7,490 bases of DNA, taken from positions 1 through 7,490 of the forward strand of contig DATKCK010000043.1 of NCBI GenBank assembly GCA_035513215.1, written 5' to 3'. This document shows positions 1-7,490 of the stretch, in pieces. Under the pieces are notes generated by a model, which was given only the letters and a program-made list of their open reading frames with translations, did not search any database and was not told where the DNA came from. Within the stretch, counting starts at the first letter, position 1; every line of letters begins with the position of its first letter. This stretch comes from DATCZB01 sp035513215 (GTDB taxonomy: Bacteria; Pseudomonadota; Gammaproteobacteria; Steroidobacterales; Rariloculaceae). Both the position numbers and the translations under genes were made by a program.

Positions 1-1004
<1,004 letters not shown>

Positions 1005-1087
1005 AAGTTTGTGAGCTTTTTCGAGCTTTCACGCGCAAATGCATGCATCTGCTCGTGTCGGCTCTGGCACCATTGCTCTTGCGAGCG

Positions 1088-1124
1088 CCCACACAAGTTG
1101 CTTGAGACGAATTGTTAAAGAGCG
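1088..1124 (-). promoter_or_regulatory. rRNA leader antitermination site (boxA and boxC-like)
   Basis: Read on the minus strand, 1111-1124 is CGCTCTTTAACAAT, which contains the rRNA boxA element GCTCTTTAACA (1113-1123) bound by NusB/S10 in enterobacterial rRNA antitermination. A boxC-like TGTGTGGG follows at 1088-1095, the same order as in the E. coli rrn leader. A short CTTG/CAAG stem (1094-1097 with 1078-1081) surrounds the boxC region. The site lies between promoter P2 and the mature 16S 5' end, where the antitermination complex is loaded. The function is transferred from E. coli; the motif match is seen directly. Confidence 0.85.
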
Positions 1125-1152
1125 TGCCCCGGAAAAACAGGGCGGGCCGACA

Positions 1153-1181
1153 AGTATAGCTGGCCGACAGATTCCATCCAA
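1153..1181 (-). promoter_or_regulatory. Putative rrn promoter P2 (sigma70-like)
   Basis: Minus-strand -35 TTGGAT (1176-1181), a 17-base spacer and -10 TATACT (1153-1158). This predicts a start near 1146, about 20 bases upstream of boxA. The 17-base spacing and the position directly ahead of the leader favour a real promoter, but the -35 is only a partial match. The 8-bp word TGTCGGCC occurs on both sides of the -10 element (1162-1169 and 1145-1152). Confidence 0.6.
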
Positions 1182-1245
1182 GCCTCTCGACCTGTTATTT
1201 CCGATGTCCGGAAAAGGAGGGCTGTGGGGCTTGGACGGGCGCGCA

Positions 1246-1273
1246 ATTATAAGCCGGGCCGGAGGCAGCGCAA
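1246..1273 (-). promoter_or_regulatory. Putative rrn promoter P1 with GC-rich discriminator
   Basis: The minus strand has a perfect -10 hexamer TATAAT at 1246-1251, followed by a GC-rich stretch (TGCGCGCCC). GC-rich discriminators are typical of stringently controlled rRNA promoters such as E. coli rrn P1. A weak -35 candidate TTGCGC (1268-1273) sits 16 bases upstream. The predicted start is near 1239. The -35 lies only about 10 bases beyond the tyrS stop, so any UP element would lie inside the tyrS 3' end. A 6-bp hairpin (TTTCCG 1198-1203, CGGAAA 1209-1214) lies between P1 and P2; it lacks a U-run and is unlikely to terminate transcription. Confidence 0.6.
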
Positions 1274-1283
1274 GCCCTGAATT

Positions 1284-2498
1284 CTATCTCTCGGGCGGCG
1301 CGAGCCGGACCCTTGCGAAGCGGCGCCTGCCGACCTGGTAGACGTGAGGCTCGCCGCCGGCGCGGATCGGGATCGTCGGGTCCTCGACAAGCTCGCCGTT
1401 GATCCTGACTGCGCGCTGCTTGACCATCCGGATGGCCTCGGATGCGCTGGCGACGAGGCCGGCCTCGCGCAGGAGCTGGGGCAGGCCCATCTCGGGGCCG
1501 GCAGAGGTCAGGACCCGCTCGGGCAGATCGTCCGGGATCTCTCCGTGGCGATGCCGGCCGATGAAGCCCTCACGCGCCGCCGCGGCCGCCGCCTCGTCAT
1601 GGAAGCGGCTGACGATCTCGTCGGCCAGCGCCATCTTGACGTCGCGCGGATTGGCCCCAGCCTCGACCTCCGCTTTTAGCTTCCCGATTTCCTCGAGAGA
1701 GCGAAAGCTCAGAAGGTCGAAGTAGCGCCACATGAGCTCGTCCGAGATGCTCATGAGCTTGCCGAACATCTCGTCGGGCGGCTCGGCGATGCCGATGTAG
1801 TTGCCGAGCGACTTCGACATCTTCTGCGCGCCGTCGGTCCCCTCGAGCAGCGGCGTCATAACGATGACCTGCGGCGCCTGCCCGGCGCTCTGCTGCATCT
1901 GCCGCCCCATCAGCAGATTGAATCGCTGATCGGTGCCGCCGAGCTCGACGTCGGCCTCGAGCACGACCGAGTCGTAACCCTGGACGATCGGGTAGACGAA
2001 CTCGTGAATCGAGATCGGCTGATTCTGCTCGTAACGCTTCTTGAAGTCGTCGCGCTCGAGCATGCGCGCGACCGTATGCTTCGACATGAGCCCGGCGAGA
2101 CCCGCAGCATCCATTTTCGACATCCAGCGCGAGTTGAAATCCAGCGTCGTCAGCTCGCGGTCGAGCACCTTGTAGACCTGCTGCTCGTAGGTCGCGGCAT
2201 TCGCTTCGATATCCTCGCGGCGGAGCACCGGCCGCGTCGCCGACTTGCCGCTCGGATCGCCGATCAATGCCGTGAAATCGCCGATCAGGAAAACGACCTC
2301 GTGGCCGAAATTCTGAAACTGCCGCATCTTGTTGAGCAGCACTGTATGACCGAGATGGAGATCCGGAGCCGTCGGATCGAATCCCGCCTTGACCTTCAAC
2401 GGCCGGCCCTCGCGCAGCTTGCTTTCTAGCTCGGCTTCGCGAAGCACCTCGTCGGCGCCGCGGACGAGCTCGCGAATCTGAGTCGAGACGTCGGTCAC
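1284..2498 (-). CDS. tyrS: Tyrosyl-tRNA synthetase
   Basis: Cytoplasmic class I aminoacyl-tRNA synthetase that charges tRNA-Tyr with tyrosine using ATP. The 404-residue protein carries the HIGH-type motif as HLGH (residues 48-51, in PDLHLGHTVLLNKM) and the KMSKS loop exactly as KMSKS (226-230). The GGTDQRFN segment (187-194) belongs to the tyrosine/ATP pocket. A C-terminal S4 RNA-binding domain covers about 335-400. Length and motifs fit the roughly 400-residue bacterial TyrRS subgroup found in pseudomonads and Haemophilus. The start is GTG (2496-2498), preceded by AAGGAA (2503-2508 on the plus strand) at good spacing; the stop is TAG at 1284-1286. The gene is transcribed toward the rrn operon and divergently from the M23 peptidase gene. 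No terminator is evident after it, so readthrough into rrn is possible. Confidence 0.97.
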   Translation of the reverse strand: MTDVSTQIRELVRGADEVLREAELESKLREGRPLKVKAGFDPTAPDLHLGHTVLLNKMRQFQNFGHEVVFLIGDFTALIGDPSGKSATRPVLRREDIEANAATYEQQVYKVLDRELTTLDFNSRWMSKMDAAGLAGLMSKHTVARMLERDDFKKRYEQNQPISIHEFVYPIVQGYDSVVLEADVELGGTDQRFNLLMGRQMQQSAGQAPQVIVMTPLLEGTDGAQKMSKSLGNYIGIAEPPDEMFGKLMSISDELMWRYFDLLSFRSLEEIGKLKAEVEAGANPRDVKMALADEIVSRFHDEAAAAAAREGFIGRHRHGEIPDDLPERVLTSAGPEMGLPQLLREAGLVASASEAIRMVKQRAVRINGELVEDPTIPIRAGGEPHVYQVGRRRFARVRLAPPER

Positions 2499-2648
2499 AC
2501 TATTCCTTATATATAGGGCACGAGGAGCCCGTCGCCGGGCAAGAATAGTGCAAAGCCATGCGAACGGTCCACGCGAAACGTGCGGCAGTGCTTTTTTGGG
2601 ACCTAAACCTTATGGTTAAATGTCCCGGCACCGGATACGAGGGTTTCA
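2499..2648. promoter_or_regulatory. Divergent intergenic region between tyrS and the M23 gene
   Basis: These 150 bases must carry promoters for both flanking genes. They are visibly more AT-rich than the neighbouring coding sequence, with a T-run (2592-2597) and a short AACC/GGTT inverted repeat (2606-2609, 2614-2617). For tyrS, a weak minus-strand pair TGGACC / TATTCT with an 18-base spacer is the best I can find. For the M23 gene, TTAAAT at 2616-2621 could be a -10, without a good -35. No riboswitch, T-box or attenuator is recognisable. The region's role is inferred from the divergent layout and not from strong motifs. Confidence 0.35.
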
Positions 2649-4103
2649 GTGAGACCTTACGCAGGCGGTATTCGCCACGATTACAAAGACTCGACGCCGA
2701 CGACGCGGAGTTTCGATCCGCGGGGTCTGTCGTATTTCGCCGTCGGTCTCGTGCTGCCGCTGCTCGGCGTCCTGCTGCTGCTCGTCAGCGAACCCAACGA
2801 ATCGATGGTTCTCGACGAGCACCCCCTCGACGCGGCTACGACGGTCCCGATCGCCCTGCTGCCGCCCGACGGCGAACGCGTCGCTCTCGAGCTGCTGCCG
2901 CCCGAAGGCGAGCGCGTCGCTCTCGAGCTGCCGCCGCTGCCAGATCCGCCCCGCGCTGCCGTTTCACGCCCGAACGAGCAGGAGAGCAGCGCGCTGCTCG
3001 CCGAGGGAGAGCCGCTGACACTCGTGGTGCAGAGGAACGACTCCCTGGATCAGCTCTTCAGGCGCAACGACCTGAGCGTTGCCGACCTCGACGCGATGGT
3101 GAAGCTGCCGCAGGTCGGACGCCATCTCGGACTCATCAGGCCGGGCGACAAGATCGAGATCATCCGCAACGGCAGAAGCGTGCTGTCACTGCGCAAGGAG
3201 CTCAGTGATTCGCAAGCGCTGTGGATCCGGCGCGAGAACGAAAGCTACAAGGCCGAGCTCATCGATCTGGAGATCGAGATTCGCACGGCGGGCGCGAACG
3301 GCGTCATCGAAAGCTCTCTGTGGCTCGCCGCGAGCGATGCCGGCCTTCCGGCCAACGTCACTCAGGAAATCAGCGGCGTCTTCGAGTGGGACATCGACTT
3401 CTTTCTCGACGTGCGCGAGGGCGACAGCTTCACAGTCGTCTACGAGGAGATCTGGCGCGACGGCGAGAAGCTGCGCGACGGCAGTATCGTCGCGGCCGAG
3501 TTCGTCAATCAGGGCGAGACTTATCGTGCCGCGAGCTACGTCACCCCCGACGGCGTCCGGAATTACTTCACGCCCGAGGGCATGAGCGTCAAGAGGCCTT
3601 TCCTTCGCAATCCGATCGAATTCACGCGCGTCAGCTCGAATTTCAATCCGAACCGCCGCCATCCGATCCAGAACACGATTCGTGCACACCGCGGCGTCGA
3701 CCTTGCGGCGCCGACGGGCACTCCCATTCGGGCGGCGGGGGCCGGCAAGATCGTTGCGCGCAGCGCCTACGGATCGTTCGGGAACCGCGTCGAGATCCAG
3801 CACGGCGGCAATATCACGACGCTCTACGCGCACATGTCGCGCTTCGGCAGTTACCGGCTCGGCGACCGTGTTCAACAGGGCGACGTCATCGGCTATGTCG
3901 GCATGACGGGCGGCGCGACCGGCCCGCACCTGCATTACGAGTACCGATTAAACGGCATTCATCAGAACCCTCGGACCGTCGAGCTGCCCGATGCCGAGGC
4001 GATCGCGCGTGAGTATCTCGCCGACTTCGAGGCAAGCGCCGCACCGCTCTGGCACCAGCTCGATCTCTACCAGCGCTCGCTGTTCGCGAGCACGGCCGAC
4101 TGA
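2649..4103 (+). CDS. mepM: Membrane-anchored M23 murein DD-endopeptidase, MepM-like
   Basis: Zinc metallopeptidase predicted to cut peptide crosslinks of peptidoglycan in the periplasm, making room for wall growth. The 484 residues comprise a short basic cytoplasmic tail, one transmembrane anchor (about 28-47), a proline/acid-rich linker (50-115) with a 12-residue tandem duplication, and a LysM-like segment (about 123-176, with QRNDSLDQLFRRN and RPGDKIEI). A middle domain as in MepM/Csd3 proteins follows (about 185-300), then the M23 catalytic domain (about 325-445). All M23 catalytic residues are present: zinc ligands H347 and D351 (HRGVD) and H429, with H395 (YAHM) and H427 (GPHLHYE). The GTG start at 2649 has GAGGG at 2639-2643, and an in-frame stop at 2604 limits extension upstream. 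Length and order match E. coli MepM (about 440 residues). The exact bond cleaved is inferred. Confidence 0.9.
   Translation: MRPYAGGIRHDYKDSTPTTRSFDPRGLSYFAVGLVLPLLGVLLLLVSEPNESMVLDEHPLDAATTVPIALLPPDGERVALELLPPEGERVALELPPLPDPPRAAVSRPNEQESSALLAEGEPLTLVVQRNDSLDQLFRRNDLSVADLDAMVKLPQVGRHLGLIRPGDKIEIIRNGRSVLSLRKELSDSQALWIRRENESYKAELIDLEIEIRTAGANGVIESSLWLAASDAGLPANVTQEISGVFEWDIDFFLDVREGDSFTVVYEEIWRDGEKLRDGSIVAAEFVNQGETYRAASYVTPDGVRNYFTPEGMSVKRPFLRNPIEFTRVSSNFNPNRRHPIQNTIRAHRGVDLAAPTGTPIRAAGAGKIVARSAYGSFGNRVEIQHGGNITTLYAHMSRFGSYRLGDRVQQGDVIGYVGMTGGATGPHLHYEYRLNGIHQNPRTVELPDAEAIAREYLADFEASAAPLWHQLDLYQRSLFASTAD
2856..2927 (+). repeat. 36-bp tandem duplication inside the M23 gene
   Basis: Two adjacent 36-base units (2856-2891 and 2892-2927) differ at only two positions. 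They encode LLPPDGERVALE and LLPPEGERVALE, so the duplication keeps the frame and adds one 12-residue unit to the periplasmic linker between the membrane anchor and the LysM-like segment. A partial continuation (LPPLP) follows. The near identity suggests a recent slippage or unequal recombination event. Confidence 0.9.
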
Positions 4104-4146
4104 TCCGAATTTTTTCCGCATCATCCTGCTGAGGTAAGCTTGCCGC

Positions 4147-5259
4147 ATGGCTCGCTATTTCCTCGGCCTGATTTCCGGCACGAGTGTCGACGGCGTCGAT
4201 GCCGCGCTTTGCGACTTCGGCGAGCACTCGTGTCGCATCGTCGCCGCGAAGACCTTTGCCTACCCGCCGGCCATCGAGCGGCGAATTCAGGCCCTGATTC
4301 GAGCAGGCGAAGCGCGGCTGGCCGAGATCGGCGCGCTCGACGTCGCCGTCGGCCGCTTCTTCGCCGATTGCGCGCTGGCGCTGATTCAATCGTCGCGGCT
4401 CGACCCTGAGGACGTCGAAGCCATCGGCCATCACGGCCAGACGATCTGGCACGAGCCGAATCCGCCCGAGCCGTTCTCCTGGCAGCTCGGCGACCCGAAC
4501 AGCGTCGCGGCCATAACCGGCATCGACACGGTCGCCGATCTCAGACGGCTCGACATGGCGGCCGGCGGCCAGGGGGCGCCGATCGTGCCCGCCTTTCACG
4601 CCTGGGCCTTCGGCAGCGACGAGACGCCGCGGGTCGTGCTCAACATCGGCGGAATCGCGAACCTGACGCAGCTCGCGCCGGGGCGGGACGTGCTCGGTTT
4701 CGATTGCGGCCCCGGCAACACGCTGCTCGACGGCTGGACGAGAGCCCGCCTCGGCAGGCCATTCGATGAAGGCGGGCGCTGGGCCGCAAGCGGCCGGCCC
4801 GACGAGGGCCTGCTGGAGGCGCTGCTTGGCGAACCCTATTTCTCGCATCCCGCACCGAAGTCGACGGGACGGGAGCTGTTCAATGAAACCTGGCTGAAAC
4901 AAAAGCTCGGCACCATCGACCGGGAGATCGCTGATGCCGACGTCGCAGCGACGCTGATGGAGCTGACGGCGCGGACGATCGTCGATGCAATCGCGGTCCT
5001 GAAGCTCGCCGGCCCGCAGCTCATTGTCTGCGGCGGCGGCGCGAAGAACGGCGCGCTGATCGCGCGAATTGGCGCGCTGGCCGGTCGCGAGCTTGTGACG
5101 ACGGCCGAGCTCGGCATCGATCCCGACTGGGTCGAAGCCGCGGCCATGGCGTGGCTCGCGCGCGCCCGTCTCGCCCTTGCGGCCGGCAACGTGCCAACTG
5201 TGACCGCAGCCCGTGAAGCTCGCGTGCTCGGCGGCCTATACTCGGGAAGACGCGCTTGA
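4147..5259 (+). CDS. anmK: Anhydro-N-acetylmuramic acid kinase
   Basis: Cytoplasmic sugar kinase of peptidoglycan recycling. It hydrolyses the 1,6-anhydro ring of anhydro-MurNAc and phosphorylates it with ATP to MurNAc-6-phosphate, which MurQ then processes. The 370 residues match the family length. Motifs visible: N-terminal GLISGTSVDGVD (7-18, the ASKHA nucleotide-binding signature), GHHGQT (94-99), LNIGGIANLT (165-174), GFDCGPGNTLLD (184-195) and CGGGAKNG (295-302). D186 in the GFDCGPGN motif is likely the catalytic aspartate (D182 in P. aeruginosa AnmK, from memory). The start is ATG with GAGGTAAG at 4131-4138, a slightly long spacing. It lies 43 bases after the M23 gene and 21 bases before ppk1, in the same direction, so cotranscription is likely. 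murQ is not in the window. Confidence 0.97.
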   Translation: MARYFLGLISGTSVDGVDAALCDFGEHSCRIVAAKTFAYPPAIERRIQALIRAGEARLAEIGALDVAVGRFFADCALALIQSSRLDPEDVEAIGHHGQTIWHEPNPPEPFSWQLGDPNSVAAITGIDTVADLRRLDMAAGGQGAPIVPAFHAWAFGSDETPRVVLNIGGIANLTQLAPGRDVLGFDCGPGNTLLDGWTRARLGRPFDEGGRWAASGRPDEGLLEALLGEPYFSHPAPKSTGRELFNETWLKQKLGTIDREIADADVAATLMELTARTIVDAIAVLKLAGPQLIVCGGGAKNGALIARIGALAGRELVTTAELGIDPDWVEAAAMAWLARARLALAAGNVPTVTAAREARVLGGLYSGRRA

Positions 5260-5280
5260 GAACGAAACACCCGAAGTGCA

Positions 5281-7353
5281 GTGGACACGATCAATCTCAA
5301 CCTGCCGCTTTACTACATCAACCGCGAGCTTTCGCAGCTCGCGTTCAATCGGCGCGTGCTGCATCAGGCGGAAGACCGGCGGCTGCCCCTGCTCGAGCGC
5401 CTGAAGTTCCTCTGTATTTCGTCGACGAATCTCGACGAGTTCTTCGAAATCCGCGTTGCGGGCCTCATGCAGCGCGTCGAGGTCAGCTCGTCACCGGCAG
5501 GGCCTGACAACCTGTCGCCGGCCGAGGTGCTGGCGGAGATCGCCGCAGCCACGCAAGAGCTCGTCGGCGCTCAGTATGATCTGCTGAACGCCGAGATCAT
5601 CCCGACGCTGCGCGGCGAAGGCATCCACTTCGTTCGCCGCGACGACTGGACGCCCGGGCAGCGGGCGTGGCTCGAGCAGCACTTCGAGACCGAGACCGTG
5701 CCCGTGCTGAGCCCGACGACGATCGACCCGACGCGGCCGATCCCGCGCATTCTGAACAAGAGCCTGAATTTCATCGTCAGCCTCGACGGGCTCGACGCCT
5801 TCGGCCGGCAGTGCCATCGCGCCATCGTCCAGGCGCCGCGGTCGCTGCCGAGATTGATCCAGTTGCCCGACGAGCTCTGCGCCGGCAACAAGTCGAGCTT
5901 CGTGTTCCTGTCCTCGGTGATCCACGCCTTCGTCGACCGGCTCTTCAGCGGCATCGAGATCACGGGCTGCTATCAGTTTCGCGTTACGCGCAACAGCGAT
6001 CTCTATGTCGACGACGAGGACGTCGATGACCTGATGCGCGCGCTCGAAGGCGAGCTCTTCGAAAGCCGCTACGGCGACGCCGTCAGGCTCGAGACGGCGC
6101 ACGATTGCCCGCCGGAGCTTGCGAGCTATCTGCTCGAGCACTTTCAGCTTACCGAAACCGATCTTTACCGCGTCCCGGGCCCGGTCAATCTGAACCGCCT
6201 GCTCGCGGTCTACGATCTCGTCGATCGGCCCGATCTCAAGTTCGCGCCTTTCACGCCCGGCTTGCCGAAGGACCTCGTCAACAAGAATCTGTTCGAGGCC
6301 ATCGCCGCGCGCGACATCCTGCTTCACCATCCGTTCGAATCGTTTACGCCGGTGGTCGATTTCGTCTACCGGGCCGCAAACGATCCGGACGTGCTCGCGA
6401 TCAAGCAGACGCTCTACCGAACGACGCCCGACTCACCGCTGGTCGAAAGTCTCGTCTCCGCCGCCAAGGCCGGCAAGGAGGTCACGGTCATGATCGAGCT
6501 CCGCGCGCGCTTCGACGAAGCGGCCAACATCGAGCTCGCGAGCAAGCTACAGGAGGCCGGCGCGCACGTCGTCTACGGCATCGTCGGCTACAAGACTCAC
6601 TGCAAGATGATTCTCGTCGTCAGGCGCGAGGGCGGAAGGTTGCGCCGTTACGTTCACCTCGGCACGGGGAACTACCATCCGAAGACGGCGCGCGCTTATA
6701 CCGACTATGGCCTCTTTACAGCCGACCCGAGCATCGGCGACGACGTGCACGAGGTCTTCATGCAGTTGACGAGCCTGATGAAGACCGAGAAGCTCGCGCG
6801 GCTCTCACAATCGCCGTTCGATCTGCACACGCGCTTGCTCGAGCTGATCAGGCGTGAGATGCGCATCGCGCAGTCTGGCGGCACCGGCCATATCATCGCG
6901 AAGATCAATGCGCTCGTGGAGCCGCAGCTCATCAAGGCCCTGTACGAAGCCTCGAACGCCGGCGTGTTCATCGATCTCATCGTGCGCGGGATCTGCTGTC
7001 TCCGGCCGGGCATCCCGGGCATCTCGGGGAACACCCGCGTTCGGTCGATCATCGGCCGCTTTCTCGAGCACACGCGCTGCTACTACTTTCACAACGGCGG
7101 CGAGGAGGAGATCTACTGCGCCAGCGCCGACTGGATGGACCGCAACATGTTCCGCCGTATCGAAATCATGTTCCCGGTGACCGATGCCAGGCTCAAGCAG
7201 CGCCTGATGGCCGATCTCGATCTCTACCTTGCCGACAACACGCAGGCCTGGGATCTGAAGCCCAGCGGCGAATACCTGCCGCTCTCGGCGGAAGACGAGG
7301 ACGCGATCAGCGTCCAGAGCCTGCTGCTCGAGCAGCTCGCCGAGTCTTCCTAG
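5281..7353 (+). CDS. ppk1: Polyphosphate kinase 1
   Basis: Reversibly transfers the ATP gamma-phosphate onto polyphosphate chains; a membrane-associated homotetramer in E. coli. The 690 residues match the family (E. coli 688). The N-terminal domain opens with INRELSQLAFN (13-23) and SSTNLDEFFEIRVAGL (47-62); a head domain spans roughly 110-320 and two phospholipase D-like C-terminal domains about 325-500 and 505-690. The phosphorylated histidine is H440 (KTHCK, E. coli H435), with H459 (VHLGTGNYHPKTA, E. coli H454) 19 residues later, as in E. coli. H597 (FLEHTR) matches E. coli H592. The start is GTG with only a weak ribosome site (GAAG, 5273-5276), suggesting translational coupling to anmK; the anmK stop lies in frame 21 bases upstream. 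The TAG stop (7351-7353) sits at an apparent IS junction. No ppx gene is visible. Confidence 0.97.
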   Translation: MDTINLNLPLYYINRELSQLAFNRRVLHQAEDRRLPLLERLKFLCISSTNLDEFFEIRVAGLMQRVEVSSSPAGPDNLSPAEVLAEIAAATQELVGAQYDLLNAEIIPTLRGEGIHFVRRDDWTPGQRAWLEQHFETETVPVLSPTTIDPTRPIPRILNKSLNFIVSLDGLDAFGRQCHRAIVQAPRSLPRLIQLPDELCAGNKSSFVFLSSVIHAFVDRLFSGIEITGCYQFRVTRNSDLYVDDEDVDDLMRALEGELFESRYGDAVRLETAHDCPPELASYLLEHFQLTETDLYRVPGPVNLNRLLAVYDLVDRPDLKFAPFTPGLPKDLVNKNLFEAIAARDILLHHPFESFTPVVDFVYRAANDPDVLAIKQTLYRTTPDSPLVESLVSAAKAGKEVTVMIELRARFDEAANIELASKLQEAGAHVVYGIVGYKTHCKMILVVRREGGRLRRYVHLGTGNYHPKTARAYTDYGLFTADPSIGDDVHEVFMQLTSLMKTEKLARLSQSPFDLHTRLLELIRREMRIAQSGGTGHIIAKINALVEPQLIKALYEASNAGVFIDLIVRGICCLRPGIPGISGNTRVRSIIGRFLEHTRCYYFHNGGEEEIYCASADWMDRNMFRRIEIMFPVTDARLKQRLMADLDLYLADNTQAWDLKPSGEYLPLSAEDEDAISVQSLLLEQLAESS

Positions 7354-7370
7354 TGGACTGTAACGTTGAT

Positions 7371-7421
7371 TTCCGTAGTATGATATGAGGCATGAACTCG
7401 AACCTCGGTCTGACTACGGAA
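7371..7421 (+). repeat. 9-bp inverted repeat around the transposase start codon
   Basis: TTCCGTAGT (7371-7379) and ACTACGGAA (7413-7421) are perfect reverse complements with a 33-base interval that holds the ribosome site GAGG (7387-7390) and the ATG (7392-7394). An inner 4-bp pairing, GAGG with CCTC (7403-7406), would cover the ribosome site itself. In RNA entering from ppk1 both stems could form and hide the translation start. The left arm overlaps a -10-like TATGAT (7379-7384). Confidence 0.6.
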
Positions 7422-7490
7422 GAACGCCATGTGGTGCAAGCGCTGACGCGTTCGCGCAAGGCAACGGCGGCCGATGTGAAGCGTGCGCGG
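7392..7490 (+). CDS. Probable IS630-family transposase, N-terminal fragment (cut by window edge)
   Basis: 33 codons are visible from ATG at 7392 and the frame is still open at the window end. The peptide has LTTEERHVVQALTRSRKA (residues 7-24) followed by ADVKRAR, which resembles the N-terminal helix-turn-helix region of IS630-family DDE transposases (pattern LT.EER..L..L.RS...A....RAR). A GAGG ribosome site lies at 7387-7390, only one base before the ATG, which is unusually close. The catalytic DDE region is not in the window, so activity cannot be judged. Another helix-turn-helix protein remains possible. Assignment is by recall of the family pattern and its position beside a CTAG junction. 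Confidence 0.6.
   Translation, partial: MNSNLGLTTEERHVVQALTRSRKATAADVKRAR

Larger units (their letters stand above)
7353..7490 (+). mobile_element. Left end of a probable IS630-family insertion sequence (partial)
   Basis: Sequence character changes directly after the ppk1 stop codon, and a transposase-like reading frame begins 39 bases later. The junction lies at CTAG (7350-7353), which matches the CTAG/TA target reported for IS630. The first IS base would be 7353 or 7354. The right end, the second terminal inverted repeat and the second TA copy are outside the window, so the element boundaries cannot be proven here. Confidence 0.55.

Noticed and set aside
2558..3208. 216-residue plus-strand frame starting before the M23 gene
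   Set aside because: It is an arginine-rich shadow of the M23 gene in another frame, typical of GC-rich DNA; the M23 frame carries clear catalytic motifs.
4104..4120. T-run after the M23 stop codon as a terminator
   Set aside because: No stable GC-rich hairpin precedes the T-run, and anmK starts 43 bases later in the same direction.
3886..4902. 338-residue minus-strand frame opposite the M23 3' end and anmK
   Set aside because: It spans two conserved plus-strand genes and their intergenic gap, has no recognisable domain and has low-complexity composition expected of an antisense shadow.
5491..6330. 279-residue minus-strand frame opposite ppk1
   Set aside because: It lies wholly inside ppk1, which has full family motifs; the antisense product shows none.

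Overview
The window looks like chromosomal DNA of a GC-rich gammaproteobacterium. The evidence is a gammaproteobacterial-looking 16S rRNA 5' portion, an enterobacterial/pseudomonad-like rRNA antitermination leader, and the gene order rrn - tyrS - (divergent) M23 peptidase - anmK. From memory, Pseudomonas aeruginosa PAO1 has the same neighbourhood (PA0668.1 16S, PA0668 tyrS, PA0667 M23 peptidase, PA0666 anmK). I cannot place the organism below class from sequence alone.

Layout: 1-1004 (minus) is the 5' two thirds of a 16S rRNA gene, cut by the window edge. 1005-1283 (minus) is the rrn leader and promoter region, with boxA/boxC antitermination signals and two sigma70-like promoters in tandem (P1 and P2). 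1284-2498 (minus) is tyrS, tyrosyl-tRNA synthetase, which runs toward the rRNA operon with no obvious terminator between. 2499-2648 is a 150-base divergent intergenic region. On the plus strand come a membrane-anchored M23 murein endopeptidase of MepM type (2649-4103), anmK (4147-5259) and ppk1 (5281-7353). Their close spacing suggests one transcription unit. Just after the ppk1 stop codon a different sequence begins, with the first 33 codons of a protein that resembles an IS630-family transposase (7392-7490, cut by the window edge).

How the genes fit together: the M23 enzyme would cut peptide crosslinks in the periplasmic cell wall. AnmK would return the anhydro-MurNAc released by wall turnover to metabolism, so these two form a wall remodelling and recycling pair. 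Ppk1 makes polyphosphate and is metabolically separate, although both kinases draw on ATP. tyrS beside rrn groups translation functions on the other strand.

Most of the window is ordinary housekeeping content and I see no clearly undescribed system. The points most worth a second look are the apparent IS junction exactly at the ppk1 stop codon, a potential RNA fold over the transposase start, a 36-bp tandem duplication in the M23 linker, and the compact tandem rRNA promoters with a direct repeat bracketing the P2 -10 element.
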